Positions 53,690 to 63,310 of a stretch of DNA of 64,000 nucleotides are shown here, piece by piece. Location of the stretch: contig JAGVSM010003774.1 in NCBI GenBank assembly GCA_022494885.1, forward strand, positions 62,001 through 126,000. The letters run 5' to 3'. The position numbers were made by a program, and so were the translations under genes. Within the stretch, counting starts at the first letter, position 1. Each line of letters opens with the position of its first letter. The notes below the pieces were generated by a model. It made no database searches. It was not told the origin of the DNA and was given only the letters and a program-made list of their open reading frames with translations. This DNA comes from Micrasema longulum. Its lineage: Eukaryota; Arthropoda; Insecta; Trichoptera; Brachycentridae.

Positions 53690-53875
53690 GATATTTTATA
53701 TTTATTTTAGCACCACAACAGGCCAGGAGACCCAATTACAGTGGTAAATTACATCACAGAACACCTAGGCTTGAGAAAAATCACATTTTTAATTTTTATG
53801 TTCTTACCGGGAATCGAACCCGGAACCTTCCGTGCGTGAGTCAAGCGTCTTGACCACTGCACCACGGAGGCCGCC
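53690..53875 (-). mobile_element. SINE-A copy 5, full-length
   Basis: On the minus strand: GGCGGCCTCCGTGGTGCAGT, GGTCAAGACGCTTGACTCAC, GGTTCCGGGTTCGATTCCCG (perfect B-box), TTTTCTCAAGCCTAGGTGTT, CTGTGATGTAATTTACCACT, GTAATTGGGTCTCCTGGCCT, GTTGTGGTGCTAAAATAAAT. It is very close to 10463-10667, so the family was recently active relative to other repeats here. Confidence 0.85.
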
Positions 53876-53924
53876 AATATCACTTATATCTCTTTTTTAT
53901 TTCACTTCTATATCACCTTTTCAC

Positions 53925-54385
53925 AAAATTTTGAATAATTCAACTTCGTTGGTTTATCTGAGAGAGCACTTCCAACCTCTATCACAACATGGATTATCTC
54001 ATAGCTCTAGTAACTAGACAGCCCTTTTAATATCCCTTCACCGCTCTAACTTTCTCGCTTCCTCTTTCACAGTAGTAGCAGCTCGATTGTGGAATAATCT
54101 ACCCACCAATGTTAGAGATGCTCCTTCTTTATTTACATTTAAATCAAGATTGAAATGTCACTTTCTTATGTTTGAGTTGTTCCTTTTTCCTTCTTCTTTC
54201 CATTTTATTACCTCTTCTCTCCTCTCTTCATAGGACGAGGTAAATTTTGTTCCAAATTGTTGTATAAAATTATAAGATTCTGTTAAAATATGTCCATGTA
54301 CTTGTAATTTTCTCAAACTGATCGGTTTGGGTAGGTAGAAAGAAATTGCCTCAAGGCAATATGCTCGCTCTTATATGTATATTCA
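53925..54385 (+). pseudogene. LINE ORF2 C-terminus and 3' UTR
   Basis: NSTSLVYLREHFQPLSQHG, then after a stop HRSNFLASSFTVVAARLWNN, LPTNVRDAPSLFTFKSRLKC, HFLMFELF. Phe-x-Val-x-Ala-x-Arg-Leu-Trp-Asn-x-Leu-Pro ... Phe-Lys-x-x-Leu is the common LINE terminal motif. The 3' UTR contains TTTCTCAAACTGATCGGTTT, GGGTAGGTAGAAAGAAATTG and ends near TCTTATATGTATA; it is shared with 5325-5540. Confidence 0.8.
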
Positions 54386-55394
54386 TTTTTATACAATTAA
54401 TACAATTTATATTAATTGTATTTGTATATAAAAAACATTTTCAAATTATAAATACATATAAAGTGTAAAATAAATAATTTTAAGTCATGTGTTTAAAAAT
54501 AAATAAATGATTGATTTAAATATTAAAATAATGATTAATTGATAAAATAAAAGAACGTTTTGTATTTGATTATATTTATTTTGTTTTGACACATTTTCAT
54601 AAAATTAAATTCGTATTTTGTAAATATAATTTAAAGAATGACAAACTATTTAACTTATGATGTATATAAATATGTTTATTTACAAACTTAAATTCAATAG
54701 TCATAATGATTAACTTATATTTTTCAATATTTATGGACCCTCTATGCAAGCATTGATGTTTTGGACGGATAGATAAAGGCCTATGTAATAATTAAAAATA
54801 ATAATGTCTAAAAATATAAAACTTTTAATAGTATATATTTAACATCTTAAAACTATTTAAATATTATTCGTATTTACAAACAGGAAATACAAAACAAAAA
54901 AGGTTGGCACTTCTCATCACTTTTCTTCATGTTTTTGTTTTTGTACAATTTTCAATACAATAGTAGTCGTTAGGTAACAAAAAATAAGCAAATATGTACA
55001 ATATTATTTACAAATATATGTGTAAATATAAAATGTATTTTTTCGTCGTACGGGTTTACATTAAATATGATTTTTGATCAAATATATCGATACTATGTTT
55101 TCGTGAAATTATAATAAAATGTAAGGAGACCACGTTATTTTTTCAACAATCATTATATGCTTACTAAACAGAGAAATGTTAAGTGTAATTTTCCAGTTGG
55201 CCCAGAATGTTTTGAGAAATTGGGTTTTCTAATTTAAATATATTTTTACAATAATCGAATATTATATACACACGTTAAACAAAACCTTCGTATTAATACG
55301 TTTAATACAATATAACAAGGGATAAATGTATTAAAAATAAAATTATATTTGTCTTGTATGTAAAAAAAATAATCACGAGGGTATAGTGTCGATG
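54386..55394. other. Very AT-rich gap
   Basis: No gene, no repeat recognised. If the exon at 56269-56426 is real, its 3' UTR would extend into 56268 and lower, but probably not this far. Confidence 0.4.
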
Positions 55395-55620
55395 AAATAC
55401 AATGTATGAATACATTGAACTCCTTAATAAAGATACCAGTCTCGAAGATGTCGCAAAAGCAATGAAACCGGTCACTGGATATTCCAAATTTGTGGATTAA
55501 AGTATCACTCGTCTTTTATGTATATAATAAAAAACCATAATATCATACTTAGCTATATTTTCATTGACTCAATATCTGTATGAATACATTGATCTCCTTA
55601 ATAAAGAATTTTCACAAACA
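55395..55620 (+). repeat. HHR-2 repeat, partly tandem
   Basis: TGTATGAATACATTGAACTC, CTTAATAAAGATACCAGTCT, CGAAGATGTCGCAAAAGCAA, TGAAACCGGTCACTGGATAT, AAAGTATCACTCGTCTTTTA. About 170 bp later CTGTATGAATACATTGATCT, CCTTAATAAAGA starts again (55572-55603) but is cut off before the core. A tandem partial dimer is the layout reported for hammerhead-bearing retroelements, but the core here (CTCGAAGA) departs from CUGANGA. Confidence 0.5.
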
Positions 55621-56268
55621 AACTTAAATGTTTTATGATATTACGGTTTTTGGTCAAATTGAGTTATATATACACCCATTTTTTTAGACATTTTAAGCAT
55701 ATAAATTCGTTTAGTTAAAAAACCATAGCATATTCACTATAATAAAAAAAACTGTTCAAACAAATGTGTCATGCATCGATTGACATAATAATTAGGCTTG
55801 AAACCATTAATTATAATTTTTTAAAGCCCTTCAAACTGTCTTTTAAATTTATTTTAATTTAAAGAGTGCCATATTACGTTTTGTCATCTTTCAACCGGAG
55901 TAATATAACTCATATGAGTTTAAAAAATCAGTAATTACAGTATTTTGATAAAACTTTTAAATATGACAATCTTTCGAGGATTAAAATCCGGTATTTTTTT
56001 ATATCAAAATATTGTAAAAAAATGAAAATTTTAATGGTGTTCCAAAGTTTAACATATAATAATTGCATGGACCAAACGCGTTTCCTAATTTAATAAACTG
56101 AACATAAATATTTCATTTTATACATCCTGTATTTTTTATTAATTCTAATCAGTGATAAAGTAATAAATAATTTTCTTATCTAGAGAGTTGCGTAATACAC
56201 AAAATTCTCATATCACAAAGTACGTATATATTTTCTGTGGCGAAATTTTTGTAAAATTTTGGTTTTGG
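55621..56268. other. AT-rich stretch, possible 3' UTR near its right end
   Basis: No repeats seen. On the minus strand an AATAAA word lies at 56135-56140, ~130 bp beyond the stop of the candidate exon, and could be its polyadenylation signal. In DNA this AT-rich the word is expected often by chance. Confidence 0.3.
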
Positions 56269-56426
56269 TTACTCCGTAGCGCCCCTTGAATCGTCCTCTG
56301 TTCCTGACTCGCTGAAGGGTCCTTTTGGAGGCTTCATTATGCAGGATGTGCACAATCCAGGACTGTGGTCAGGGTTCGAAGCGAGGAAAACCTTTCCACA
56401 ACGGACACACTCCTCCTGCGGATCTC
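56269..56426 (-). CDS. Candidate terminal coding exon with CxxC...CxxC
   Basis: The best host-gene evidence in the window. The minus strand has TTTTTCTCTTTTGTTTCAG at 56427-56445, a strong polypyrimidine-tract 3' splice site, then 51 codons to a TAA at 56269-56271. The first two exon bases complete a split codon (phase 1). The peptide runs DPQEECVRCGKVFLASNPDH, SPGLCTSCIMKPPKGPFSES, GTEDDSRGATE. Two Cys pairs (CVRC and CTSC) 16 residues apart suggest a treble-clef-like zinc-binding end, followed by an acidic tail. GC is far above the flanks. I cannot name the gene; upstream exons would lie to the right, beyond or within this window. Confidence 0.6.
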
Positions 56427-56664
56427 CTGAAACAAAAGAGAAAAACTATCAGAATCTGTGGAAAAGTTAAAAAAAACTTTAAATATGCAGAACACAGTCA
56501 GTTGTACTGCTAAATCAATAGACCTTTACAATTTTTTATTTAGGTAGACGACACAAAATTAGGCAACGAATTTTAAATTAAGAATTTATAATTTTTTGTC
56601 GAATAAATAGTAAATTTAAGATATTATTATATTTGGTTATAGTATGGTATTAAAATATTACAAC

Positions 56665-56850
56665 AGAAATGAAGAACACTAAAGAGAAGTTAATGTAGAA
56701 GTCTAGGCATCTACATGGCTTATAACCTGTCATTGGCTAGTTTAAGTTGCCACTTTACACACTGTGTAACATTCACCATTCTGCACATATTTAAACATCC
56801 ATATTTCTTCAATTCATTCGTCTGTTGATGTTTGTGAAGTTAAAGAATAA
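56665..56850 (+). mobile_element. FB-1 single arm
   Basis: ACAACAGAAATGAAGAACAC, AGTCTAGGCATCTACATGGC, CCTGTCATTGGCTAGTTTAA, CACTTTACACACTGTGTAAC, ATTCACCATTCTGCACATAT, CATTCGTCTGTTGATGTTTG, TGAAGTTAAAGA. It covers nearly a full arm of 49039-49639. Confidence 0.7.
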
Positions 56851-56964
56851 AGTATAGTATACAGACTACTTTGTGTAATATCACAAATGATTATTTCTAG
56901 GAAACATTGATAATATTGAGTTAAGAGAATTCATGTACTTATTTTATTCGTATAAACAGTCTAA

Positions 56965-57445
56965 TGATAAATGTTTTTACCGTATAATATGTTATCTGAA
57001 TGTAATAACAATAACCAAAATGACATAAACAGACTACGAAGACAGCGAAATAAAATATTAATATTAGTATATGACCTACCCTATCTAACAGCAACTAAAG
57101 AACTTTTTAAACAAACTAAACAATTAAATGTAACTGAACTCTTTAAACTAGAATCCTTAAAATTTATTCATAAATTAGCCACTGATGATATTGTAGACGA
57201 AGAATTAAAACTTGAAAAAAACTGTAGTTAACATGAACACAATACGAGAATATCAGAAAAATATCATATACAACCTTTTAGAACCAGAAAAGGACAATCG
57301 AGACAAATAAACCAGGGACTAAAATTATACAATAAACTACCAGACAAAACTAAACAAAAGACTCAGACAACCTTTACAAAAGATGTTAAAAATATTATTA
57401 TTAACAGTAGAATGTGAATTTTAAAAGTAAACATATTTTGTTAAA
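56965..57445 (+). pseudogene. LINE-C reverse transcriptase C-terminus, copy 2
   Basis: NDINRLRRQRNKILILVYDL, PYLTATKELFKQTKQLNVTE, LFKLESLKFIHKLATDDIVD, then a stop at 57229-57231, then HEHNTRISEKYHIQPFRTRK, GQSRQINQGLKLYNKLPDKT. It reaches further than copy 1, showing the Arg-x-Arg-Lys-Gly-Gln-x-Arg ... Leu-Tyr-Asn-x-Leu-Pro end. The 3' UTR is short (AGAATGTGAATTTTAAAAGT) and ends near TGTAACCCGTAAGGGTTTAC. Confidence 0.85.
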
Positions 57446-57479
57446 TGCATGTAACCCGTAAGGGTTTACCAATGAAAAA

Positions 57480-58110
57480 TATAAATAAAAACCTGCGATT
57501 TCTTATTGCAATATTTACAATTTTTTTGAAATCTGATAAACCATCAGTACTGAAAAAAAAATTAAAAATTTGGTTGACAGACATTGGAAGTAAGGAATCT
57601 GAGAATTTATTGAGGATAGTAATCTTAATATTATGCTATCCCATTGAATCATTTATAAATTTATTGTATTTTTGCATGTGCATATATATTGTGTATGTAT
57701 GTGTGTATATATATGTACATGTGTGTTTATATGTATGTATGTGTATATGTATGTATGTAGTATGTATGCTATATATTTATTTATTTAATTGTATTTTTTC
57801 ATTTAATGTAAACTGTACTTTTTTTTTCTTTTCTTCTCTTTTGGGCTATAACTGTTTTTCTATTTCTTCAATATTATTTTTATTTATAGGAAACATATTC
57901 GAAAACCATATTTGCCGCAACAAATCGGTTTCTTAGAACAGGCATTTGCCCATATAGGAACCGATTGCAACATTAGGTATACTAATATTTCTGGCTTGCC
58001 GACCCTTCATATACTGAGCCTACTCGTAGTACAAGCAGAATTTGCCAGAGTGTTTTTTAGGCCATTTTTGTAACAATGTATGTATAAACTAATAAATAAA
58101 ATAAAATAAA
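57480..58110 (+). mobile_element. LINE-D 3' end with microsatellite and AAATA tail
   Basis: The first codons, SDKPSVLKKKLKIWLTDIGS, look like a LINE C-terminal tail (F/S-K-x-K-L-x-x-W-L). The rest of the 163-codon frame at 57445-57936 is a translated (TATG)n microsatellite (57665-57775) and T-rich DNA, not a protein. TAACAATGTATGTATAAACT then (AAATA)n ends the insertion near 58110. It follows LINE-C copy 2 on the same strand. Confidence 0.5.
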
Positions 58111-58139
58111 AAAACAGCATCTCTGTAAACATCTCGGTA

Positions 58140-58295
58140 AAAAGGGTGTTCTGTTACCACTAAAACATTTTATAGTCACTAGCCTAAAGTGTATTACTGA
58201 TGATCTTTTACAAAAATGGTATAGATACGCTGCAATTAGTGAATTAACATGTTGCCCTAAGCACCACTGGATGCGAGAGGATGTACCAAGATATG
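58140..58295 (+). mobile_element. SINE-C body fragment
   Basis: TTATAGTCACTAGCCTAAAG, ACTGATGATCTTTTACAAAA, ATGGTATAGATACGCTGCAA, ACATGTTGCCCTAAGCACCA, CTGGATGCGAGAGG. Decayed 3' modules. Confidence 0.55.
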
Positions 58296-58489
58296 GCATT
58301 TTAAAACATGTGACAAATAACTATATACATAACGCAAAAAACAAGATTTAAGTATAACGATTTCCCCTTATTAGTATGGCATTATTAGCACCCGACCCTC
58401 GGAACAAGCAACACAAAATGCGAATAAAATTGATTATAACCACATTAGGATCTTTTTTATAAATTAGTCAATAGGGTACAATTTGTCAT

Positions 58490-58830
58490 CGTGTCTTTAA
58501 CGTTTATTTTTTGCTGTAGACATCGCAACGGCTGAATAGGGGAATCATTAAAAAATAAAGTCCCTCACCGCGGTCGTCCATAATGCAAGTTAAATTGGCC
58601 TTCCTTTATGCCTCGGATCCTTGTTAGGGCCGCAGGCTACTCCATGAGACAGTAAAGGACCATCACATAATCTATTCAGAGCCGACACAGTGTGGACTAG
58701 ATTGATTTTGTCTAATAAGCACTTTGCATTTTTATATTCTCGACGTAATTGTCCTTAAGCGCTCTAGAGATTATCCAGACTCGATTATTTTGTCGTTTAA
58801 ATGTTTTTACAGCAATTTGATGGAAATTTT
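58490..58830. promoter_or_regulatory. GC-elevated single-copy block, possible regulatory element
   Basis: Repeat-free within this window, with evenly mixed base composition and no frame open across it on either strand. Includes CCCTCACCGCGGTCGTCCAT, TTTATGCCTCGGATCCTTGT and ATGAGACAGTAAAGGACCAT. In an AT-rich genome such islands are often conserved noncoding elements. If the gene ending at 56269 is real this block would be intronic to it. Inference from composition only. Confidence 0.3.
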
Positions 58831-58979
58831 TACTTTCGCGGTCTTAAAAAATGCCATCATATTTAAGATAATGGGATTTTTATAATTTTGTTGTATTTTA
58901 CGTATTAAAATAAAAATTGAACTAAAAATCAGTAAAGAGTCCAAAGGAAACTTGGGTGAAGTTGTTTTAAAGTCAAGTT

Positions 58980-59455
58980 TTGAGTTAAATGTTAATTATC
59001 ACAAATAAAATAATTAATATTTATTTTCTTAAAATAAAAATCATATACTATATTTTTAATGTGATTAGCTTTTACCTTGTTTCAGATTTCAACTTACATG
59101 TCAAATGTGTCAAATTAAAAACCAAATTTAAGTTTCTCACAAAAGGCTGTTCAATTGTTCGATTGTTCAAAGGTAAACTTGTAAATTTTTTACACTGATC
59201 CACTATATTTTTACATAGAAGTTCCAATCTTAAAATACAAATTGTGTTATAATTATCAATATTGTTACATGAGGCTGTTTTTTTTTTAGTTTTTTTTTCA
59301 TTTCGAACGATTAAATTGTCCAAATTTTTAATAATTAAGTACCAAGAGACAATTTCGTAAAGCTTTTCTTGATTTGTAGAAGCATTTTCATTGGATTTTG
59401 GTTTTTTCCTAAGATCTTTAGTAAGTACATAATAAAAGTTCATGAGCACGATTAC
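58980..59455 (-). other. Unrecognised 125-codon open frame
   Basis: The minus frame at 59072-59449 is the longest ATG-started frame in the right third apart from a LINE by-product. It is Asn/Lys-rich, with a less biased stretch NTICILRLELLCKNIVDQCK and NNRTIEQPFVRNLNLVFNL near the end. No domain recognised. It could be a fossil transposon ORF; chance is possible given A+T content. Confidence 0.2.
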
Positions 59456-59499
59456 ACAAAAAGCCTACCACCGTGCTTGGTGTTTGCGTTCTAATAAAC

Positions 59500-59830
59500 G
59501 TTAAATTGAATCATAGGATTTCTTTACGACCGTACAAAGCCCTGTGCGGTTCGAAGAAATGAAACTTTCCAAAAAATGCTGCCTTTAAAGCGCGCCGCGG
59601 TCTCAATTTCATAGCGAGCCATTGTAAAAAATGCGTGGTTTTTGTCGTTATTTTGTGTCGCCGACCCAAACAGTCCTTGATTATTATACACTCCAATATA
59701 GCTCCCAGACATCCATCGCGATCCGAGCCTCCCAGTAACGGCGAACCTTTTTAAAGCGCAATAAATTTCTGTAAATTGTACAATCCTTTGTGGAGTTTAA
59801 AGGCCGATAAAATTAATTATTTACAAGAAT
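59500..59830. promoter_or_regulatory. GC-elevated single-copy block, possible regulatory element
   Basis: Contains AAAGCGCGCCGCGGTCTCAA, GTGTCGCCGACCCAAACAG, CATCCATCGCGATCCGAGCC, then TCCTTTGTGGAGTTTAAAGG, CCGATAAAATTAATTATT. Two minus frames (59511-59696, 59524-59712) are both open across it, which is more typical of noncoding DNA with few stops than of one gene. TAATTA, CCTTTGTGG and GATAA words fit known homeodomain, TCF/Sox and GATA sites, but such short words are weak evidence. Confidence 0.3.
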
Positions 59831-60270
59831 GTACAAACAATTTGCCTTCCAAGTAAAAATTTTTTAGGTCTATTCAATCCTTTTTTTTGTAAAATATACT
59901 GCGTTCCAGCTTCATAATATATTTGTTATGTTTCAAGTTAAAATTTCAAAATGTACACGATAAACATTGAAACAATCACCAGTTTGCACGGATTTATAAA
60001 AAAAAACAATTAAATATAAAATTATCAATAAAATATGTCGTAGAATAGTATACGAGTATTTTACAAAAATCAAAAAATGGTTTCATATAAACATACAAAT
60101 AAACTTACAAACAAAAACTTTTTGATAGGATGAAATAATACATAATAGCTTTAAAACTAATAATAAATACAATATGAATTTTATAATTATGGTCAGACCA
60201 GTGAATATGACACAACGCATAAAATGGTAAGTAAGTAAAACCAGACAATAGCAACTCCGTAACTAAAGTA
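59831..60270. other. AT-rich gap
   Basis: No gene recognised. Confidence 0.4.
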
Positions 60271-60272
60271 GC

Positions 60273-60778
60273 GTTTACACTAGGACAATACAATATAGTT
60301 CTGTTCCAGTATCCGCGGCGTTCACCTGAGAACTGCGGATATTTTTTTTGTATTGCCCCAGAGTCCTGTCCTGCTACGTAGAGACTGTACACGTGTACAC
60401 GAGGTCGATAATTCTGATATTATGATGAGCATTGATTTATACGTTCCTGATAATTACCTAAGACAACGTCAGCATAGATTGTTTCAGATTCCGATATACA
60501 GGACCAACCTGCCGATGGTTATGCCTGTTGGAAGGGCTATTGCAACGCTGCAACATCGCCTTGAATGTTGATATTAAATTCCATGTTTCTGCTTTTCCGG
60601 AGCAGAATTCTTCTTCTATTTTGTCAAGAGTGTTTTTATGTATTCTTTTGTCTTTATATAATATGTACGTCTTGAATCTTAGTTTGTAATATACGTAAAA
60701 CTTTAAATAAATAAATTGAATTAAATAAACAGAGCTGCGACAATTTTGTCATATCTATTGTATTGTCCTCTTGTAAAC
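60273..60778. mobile_element. TIR pair enclosing a LINE fragment
   Basis: GTTTACACTAGGACAATACA (60273-60292) and, at 60756-60778 in reverse, GTTTACAAGAGGACAATACA form an inverted repeat of ~23 bp with two mismatches. The enclosed 500 bp contains a LINE tail (60380-60720). Near 60305-60350 CAGTATCCGCGG and AACTGCGGATATTT form an inner inverted repeat. The simplest reading is a small DNA transposon hit by a LINE insertion. No target duplication was found. Confidence 0.55.
60380..60720 (+). pseudogene. LINE ORF2 C-terminal relic and tail
   Basis: LYVPDNYLRQRQHRLFQIPI, YRTNLPMVMPVGRAIATLQH, RLEC then stop. This matches the Leu-Arg-x-Arg-x-His-x-x-Phe-x-x-Pro-x-x-Arg-Thr-Asn ... Pro-x-x-Arg-Ala segment near the end of Jockey/CR1-type LINE proteins. 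It is followed by PCFCFSGAEFFFYF in the next codons and a tail of AATAAATAAATTG at 60706-60720. Confidence 0.75.
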
Positions 60779-61269
60779 CTGGCTTAAATGCTGATACATT
60801 TTCCTAAATATTTGAAAAAGTATTTTTTATCGCCTTCTTTATTTCACGACTTAGATAAAATCATCGTCCATCTTTCAATAAAACGTATTTTATCTTCTGT
60901 CGAAATTGAGTTATGAATATTTTCATAAAAAATAATTTATATTTATGGAATAAATGGGCATCATACGGTCTTAAAATAATTTTTAAAAAACCCACCAAAA
61001 TACGTTAAGAATATTTTAAATTATTTTTAAAGGCAAAAATTTACAAGCAAATTCTTAAAAAGTTCTCTTAACAATCAACAAATTCGAGATACGCCTTTTT
61101 GAAAGATGATAATGTGTTATACAAAATCTCCAAAAATATTCAAATAATGTAGTTTATTTTTTCAAAGATTTCTGCAAAGTTGCTGCTACCTCTCGTGAAA
61201 ACATAATGTAATTTATCAAAAAACAATGAAAAACCTAAATTTCATTCACGTTTTCTATCTCTGTAAATG
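60779..61269. other. AT-rich gap
   Basis: No gene recognised. Confidence 0.4.
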
Positions 61270-61480
61270 TGTTGAAACCATTAAAGTTATCTGGGCAACG
61301 CCTGCTGAGTTGGTAGGCTATTGTTGATACCATTGCTTCAATAAAATCAGACGGCCTGGGGAGATTCCGCTTTTACAAAGGGGCTGCTTATGTTGAACAT
61401 GAACCGACATTATAACATTACACACGAATCTAGTACCCACGGGTTACTGACTATCAATTTAAAATACACAAACAGGATCG
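61270..61480. other. GC-elevated single-copy block
   Basis: Includes GGGCAACGCCTGCTGAGTTG, CAGACGGCCTGGGGAGATTC and CACGGGTTACTGACTATC. A ~45-codon minus-strand stretch without ATG reads KRNLPRPSDFIEAMVSTIAY then QLSRRCPDNFNGFNT. It could be coding or a repeat scrap; no second copy in the window. Confidence 0.25.
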
Positions 61481-61739
61481 GTAACTTATTGTTGTATGCG
61501 AGAAAATCAGAGATAAAAACGTTTAGATGAAAAGATCAGTATATAAACTTGTAACCGTTAATATCATCTATCAACCATGGATCAAAATTATTTGTTGATC
61601 ATAAAAGTAGAGTTTTTATTTATATAGTTTAAAGAAACAAACAGTCGACAATGATATAGTAACATTTAAAAAAATACAGTTTAAAGACAGACCAGCAAAG
61701 TTTCTAAATAAGAATCATACATATTATTAAATTGTGTTA

Positions 61740-61850
61740 CAACAAAAGGGTGTGTTTATGTGTATTTGTATGAGAGTAAGTGTAGATGTGTGTTTATGTG
61801 TATTAGTGTAGGAGTAAGTGTTCAGGTGTGTGTAAGTGTAAGCACCATTT
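61740..61850 (+). repeat. GTGT-rich minisatellite, ~46 bp period
   Basis: GTGTGTTTATGTGTATTTGT, ATGAGAGTAAGTGTAGATGT is followed by GTGTGTTTATGTGTATTAGT, GTAGGAGTAAGTGTTCAGGT. Two imperfect units then a GTGTAAGTGTAAG end. Confidence 0.7.
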
Positions 61851-61929
61851 AATAGTAAGTGGGATCGTATCGCAGCCAGAAATAATGAGTCCTGTTTTTA
61901 AATAAATTAAGGGGCATGTAAAATATATC

Positions 61930-62270
61930 AATATATTAAAAGATGAAAAAAAGCATTTGAGTTAGAGCAAGAACGATAGAGGAAAGAGTGTTGTGCAGTT
62001 AGTGCTACAGACTGGCAGATGGAACAAATACTTATTTCTTGTCACGCGAAAGGGGACATTAAAATTAATTTTGGAGAGTAGGTTAAAAGAGTCTACTTTA
62101 TTATTTAATCATTTATGTAAATAGCATAATTCAGATACAGTGCGTTTATTTTCAAAGGTAAAAAATCCATTTCGTTAGGCAGATTGGCTGTAAGTACAAA
62201 GCGTTTTATTGTGTCATCTAGGTATTTAAAAAATTTCTTCGAACATTTTCATTCCTTTCCATGTTTGTTA
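61930..62270 (-). pseudogene. LINE ORF2 C-terminal relic
   Basis: The minus strand reads NNKVDSFNLLSKINFNVPF, RVTRNKYLFHLPVCSTNCTT, LFPLSFLL. It matches the LL-x-x-Ile-x-Phe-x-Val-Pro-x-Arg-x-x-Arg ... Phe-x-x-Pro segment seen in 51835-52445 (HVPARTFRRYYLFHVP). Upstream, ENKRTVSELCYLH is recognisable in the same frame, just before a stop. Decayed. Confidence 0.65.
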
Positions 62271-62954
62271 TGTATTTAATGAGCAGTTTTGAAATACATA
62301 TATAATGACAATATTTTCTAAAGCTGCAATTATCGTAATTGACCCCTGGATCTTCCCTCAATGGTACGCGGGACTCTGTCATTTGATACATCAATCGCCA
62401 ATGGCAATTGCAGATAAAAATATTTATAAAACTGTAGAAACATCAACGGACCGTCAGAGAATGAAGACAGATATATGCATTCAGTTATCTCTTATTTATC
62501 AAAGGAATGACAGCATTTTTTATAAAATCAGTTATAAACGTATCATAATAACGAGAAAGAACAATAGTTTTATTTAAAACTTGGGTTTATTCGATTAGCA
62601 TTTATCGAAAATGGGCAGATAAACATTTAATGATGCTTTGATGTTAAAAAAATTTTGATTTTGATTTTTTAACTACATGAATACATACTATATTATGTAC
62701 TAAAAATTTTGATTTCACATTTCTTTAAAGGCTATATTATTGAGAGTGAGACGAAAAAAGTGTGTGAGACAATTATATATTAGGATTATTCTTCTTCTAC
62801 GTACGCAACATGCGACACATTGGTAAACATTCTATTGTATCGGTAATGTTTTTCCGATTTCTGATAAATGGCTTTTTCTGTTTCTAATAAGCATCAATTA
62901 TTTAATAAAAAAAAACTGATACGTAAATGTAATGAAAGAATAGGTACCGAAAAT
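62271..62954. other. Gap with an unassigned frame
   Basis: The plus frame at 62305-62577 starts with MTIFSKAAIIVIDPWIFPQW then YAGLCHLIHQSPMAIADKN, less AT-driven than most. No family recognised. The DNA at 62330-62460 is GC-elevated and single-copy here. Confidence 0.25.
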
Positions 62955-63182
62955 CATTATCATCATTCCCTGTGCATACGACACTGCATTGATACACTAA
63001 TAGCAGCGTATCTTGATAAAAAAAATTTACATGAAGGTAAGATTATCAGTCTAACGCTTGGTACCAGTCCAGGGAATATGAAATATTCTAGTGTAAAAAC
63101 ACCTTTCCAAATAAATATTTCATATCAATTATGTCGGGAATCAAATCCGAGACCTCTTGCATGGCCAGCTAACGAGCAAAAT
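62955..63182 (-). mobile_element. SINE-C copy, subfamily of 33468-33681
   Basis: On the plus strand: CCTGTGCATACGACACTGCA, TAGCAGCGTATCTTGATAAA, ACATGAAGGTAAGATTATCA, CTTGGTACCAGTCCAGGGAA, AAATAAATATTTCATATCAA, GTCGGGAATCAAATCCGAGA (decayed B-box), CTTGCATGGCCAGCTAACG. The 117-codon plus frame over it is a by-product. Confidence 0.7.
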
Positions 63183-63224
63183 TTTATATGCTCAACCTCA
63201 ATTGAAAATCTCGACCCATAATTA

Positions 63225-63310
63225 ATTATATTTTTGGAGATATTAAAGTTATTAGATGCAATGTGTACTAGCTACACATTACCGGAAAGGGATAGATATA
63301 TTTAATTAAA
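63225..63310 (+). repeat. Short dispersed repeat, partner of 1490-1580
   Basis: TTAAAGTTATTAGATGCAAT, GTGTACTAGCTACACAT, ACCGGAAAGGGATAGA. The reverse complement of 1490-1560 carries the same three blocks in order. Confidence 0.5.

Noticed and set aside
57445..57936. 163-codon ORF with a hydrophobic, Tyr/Cys/Val-rich region
   Set aside because: The middle is the translation of a TATG microsatellite and the end is T-rich DNA. Only the first ~45 codons have a LINE-like pattern.
62868..63221. 117-codon plus-strand ORF
   Set aside because: It is laid over a reversed SINE-C copy, which explains its sequence.
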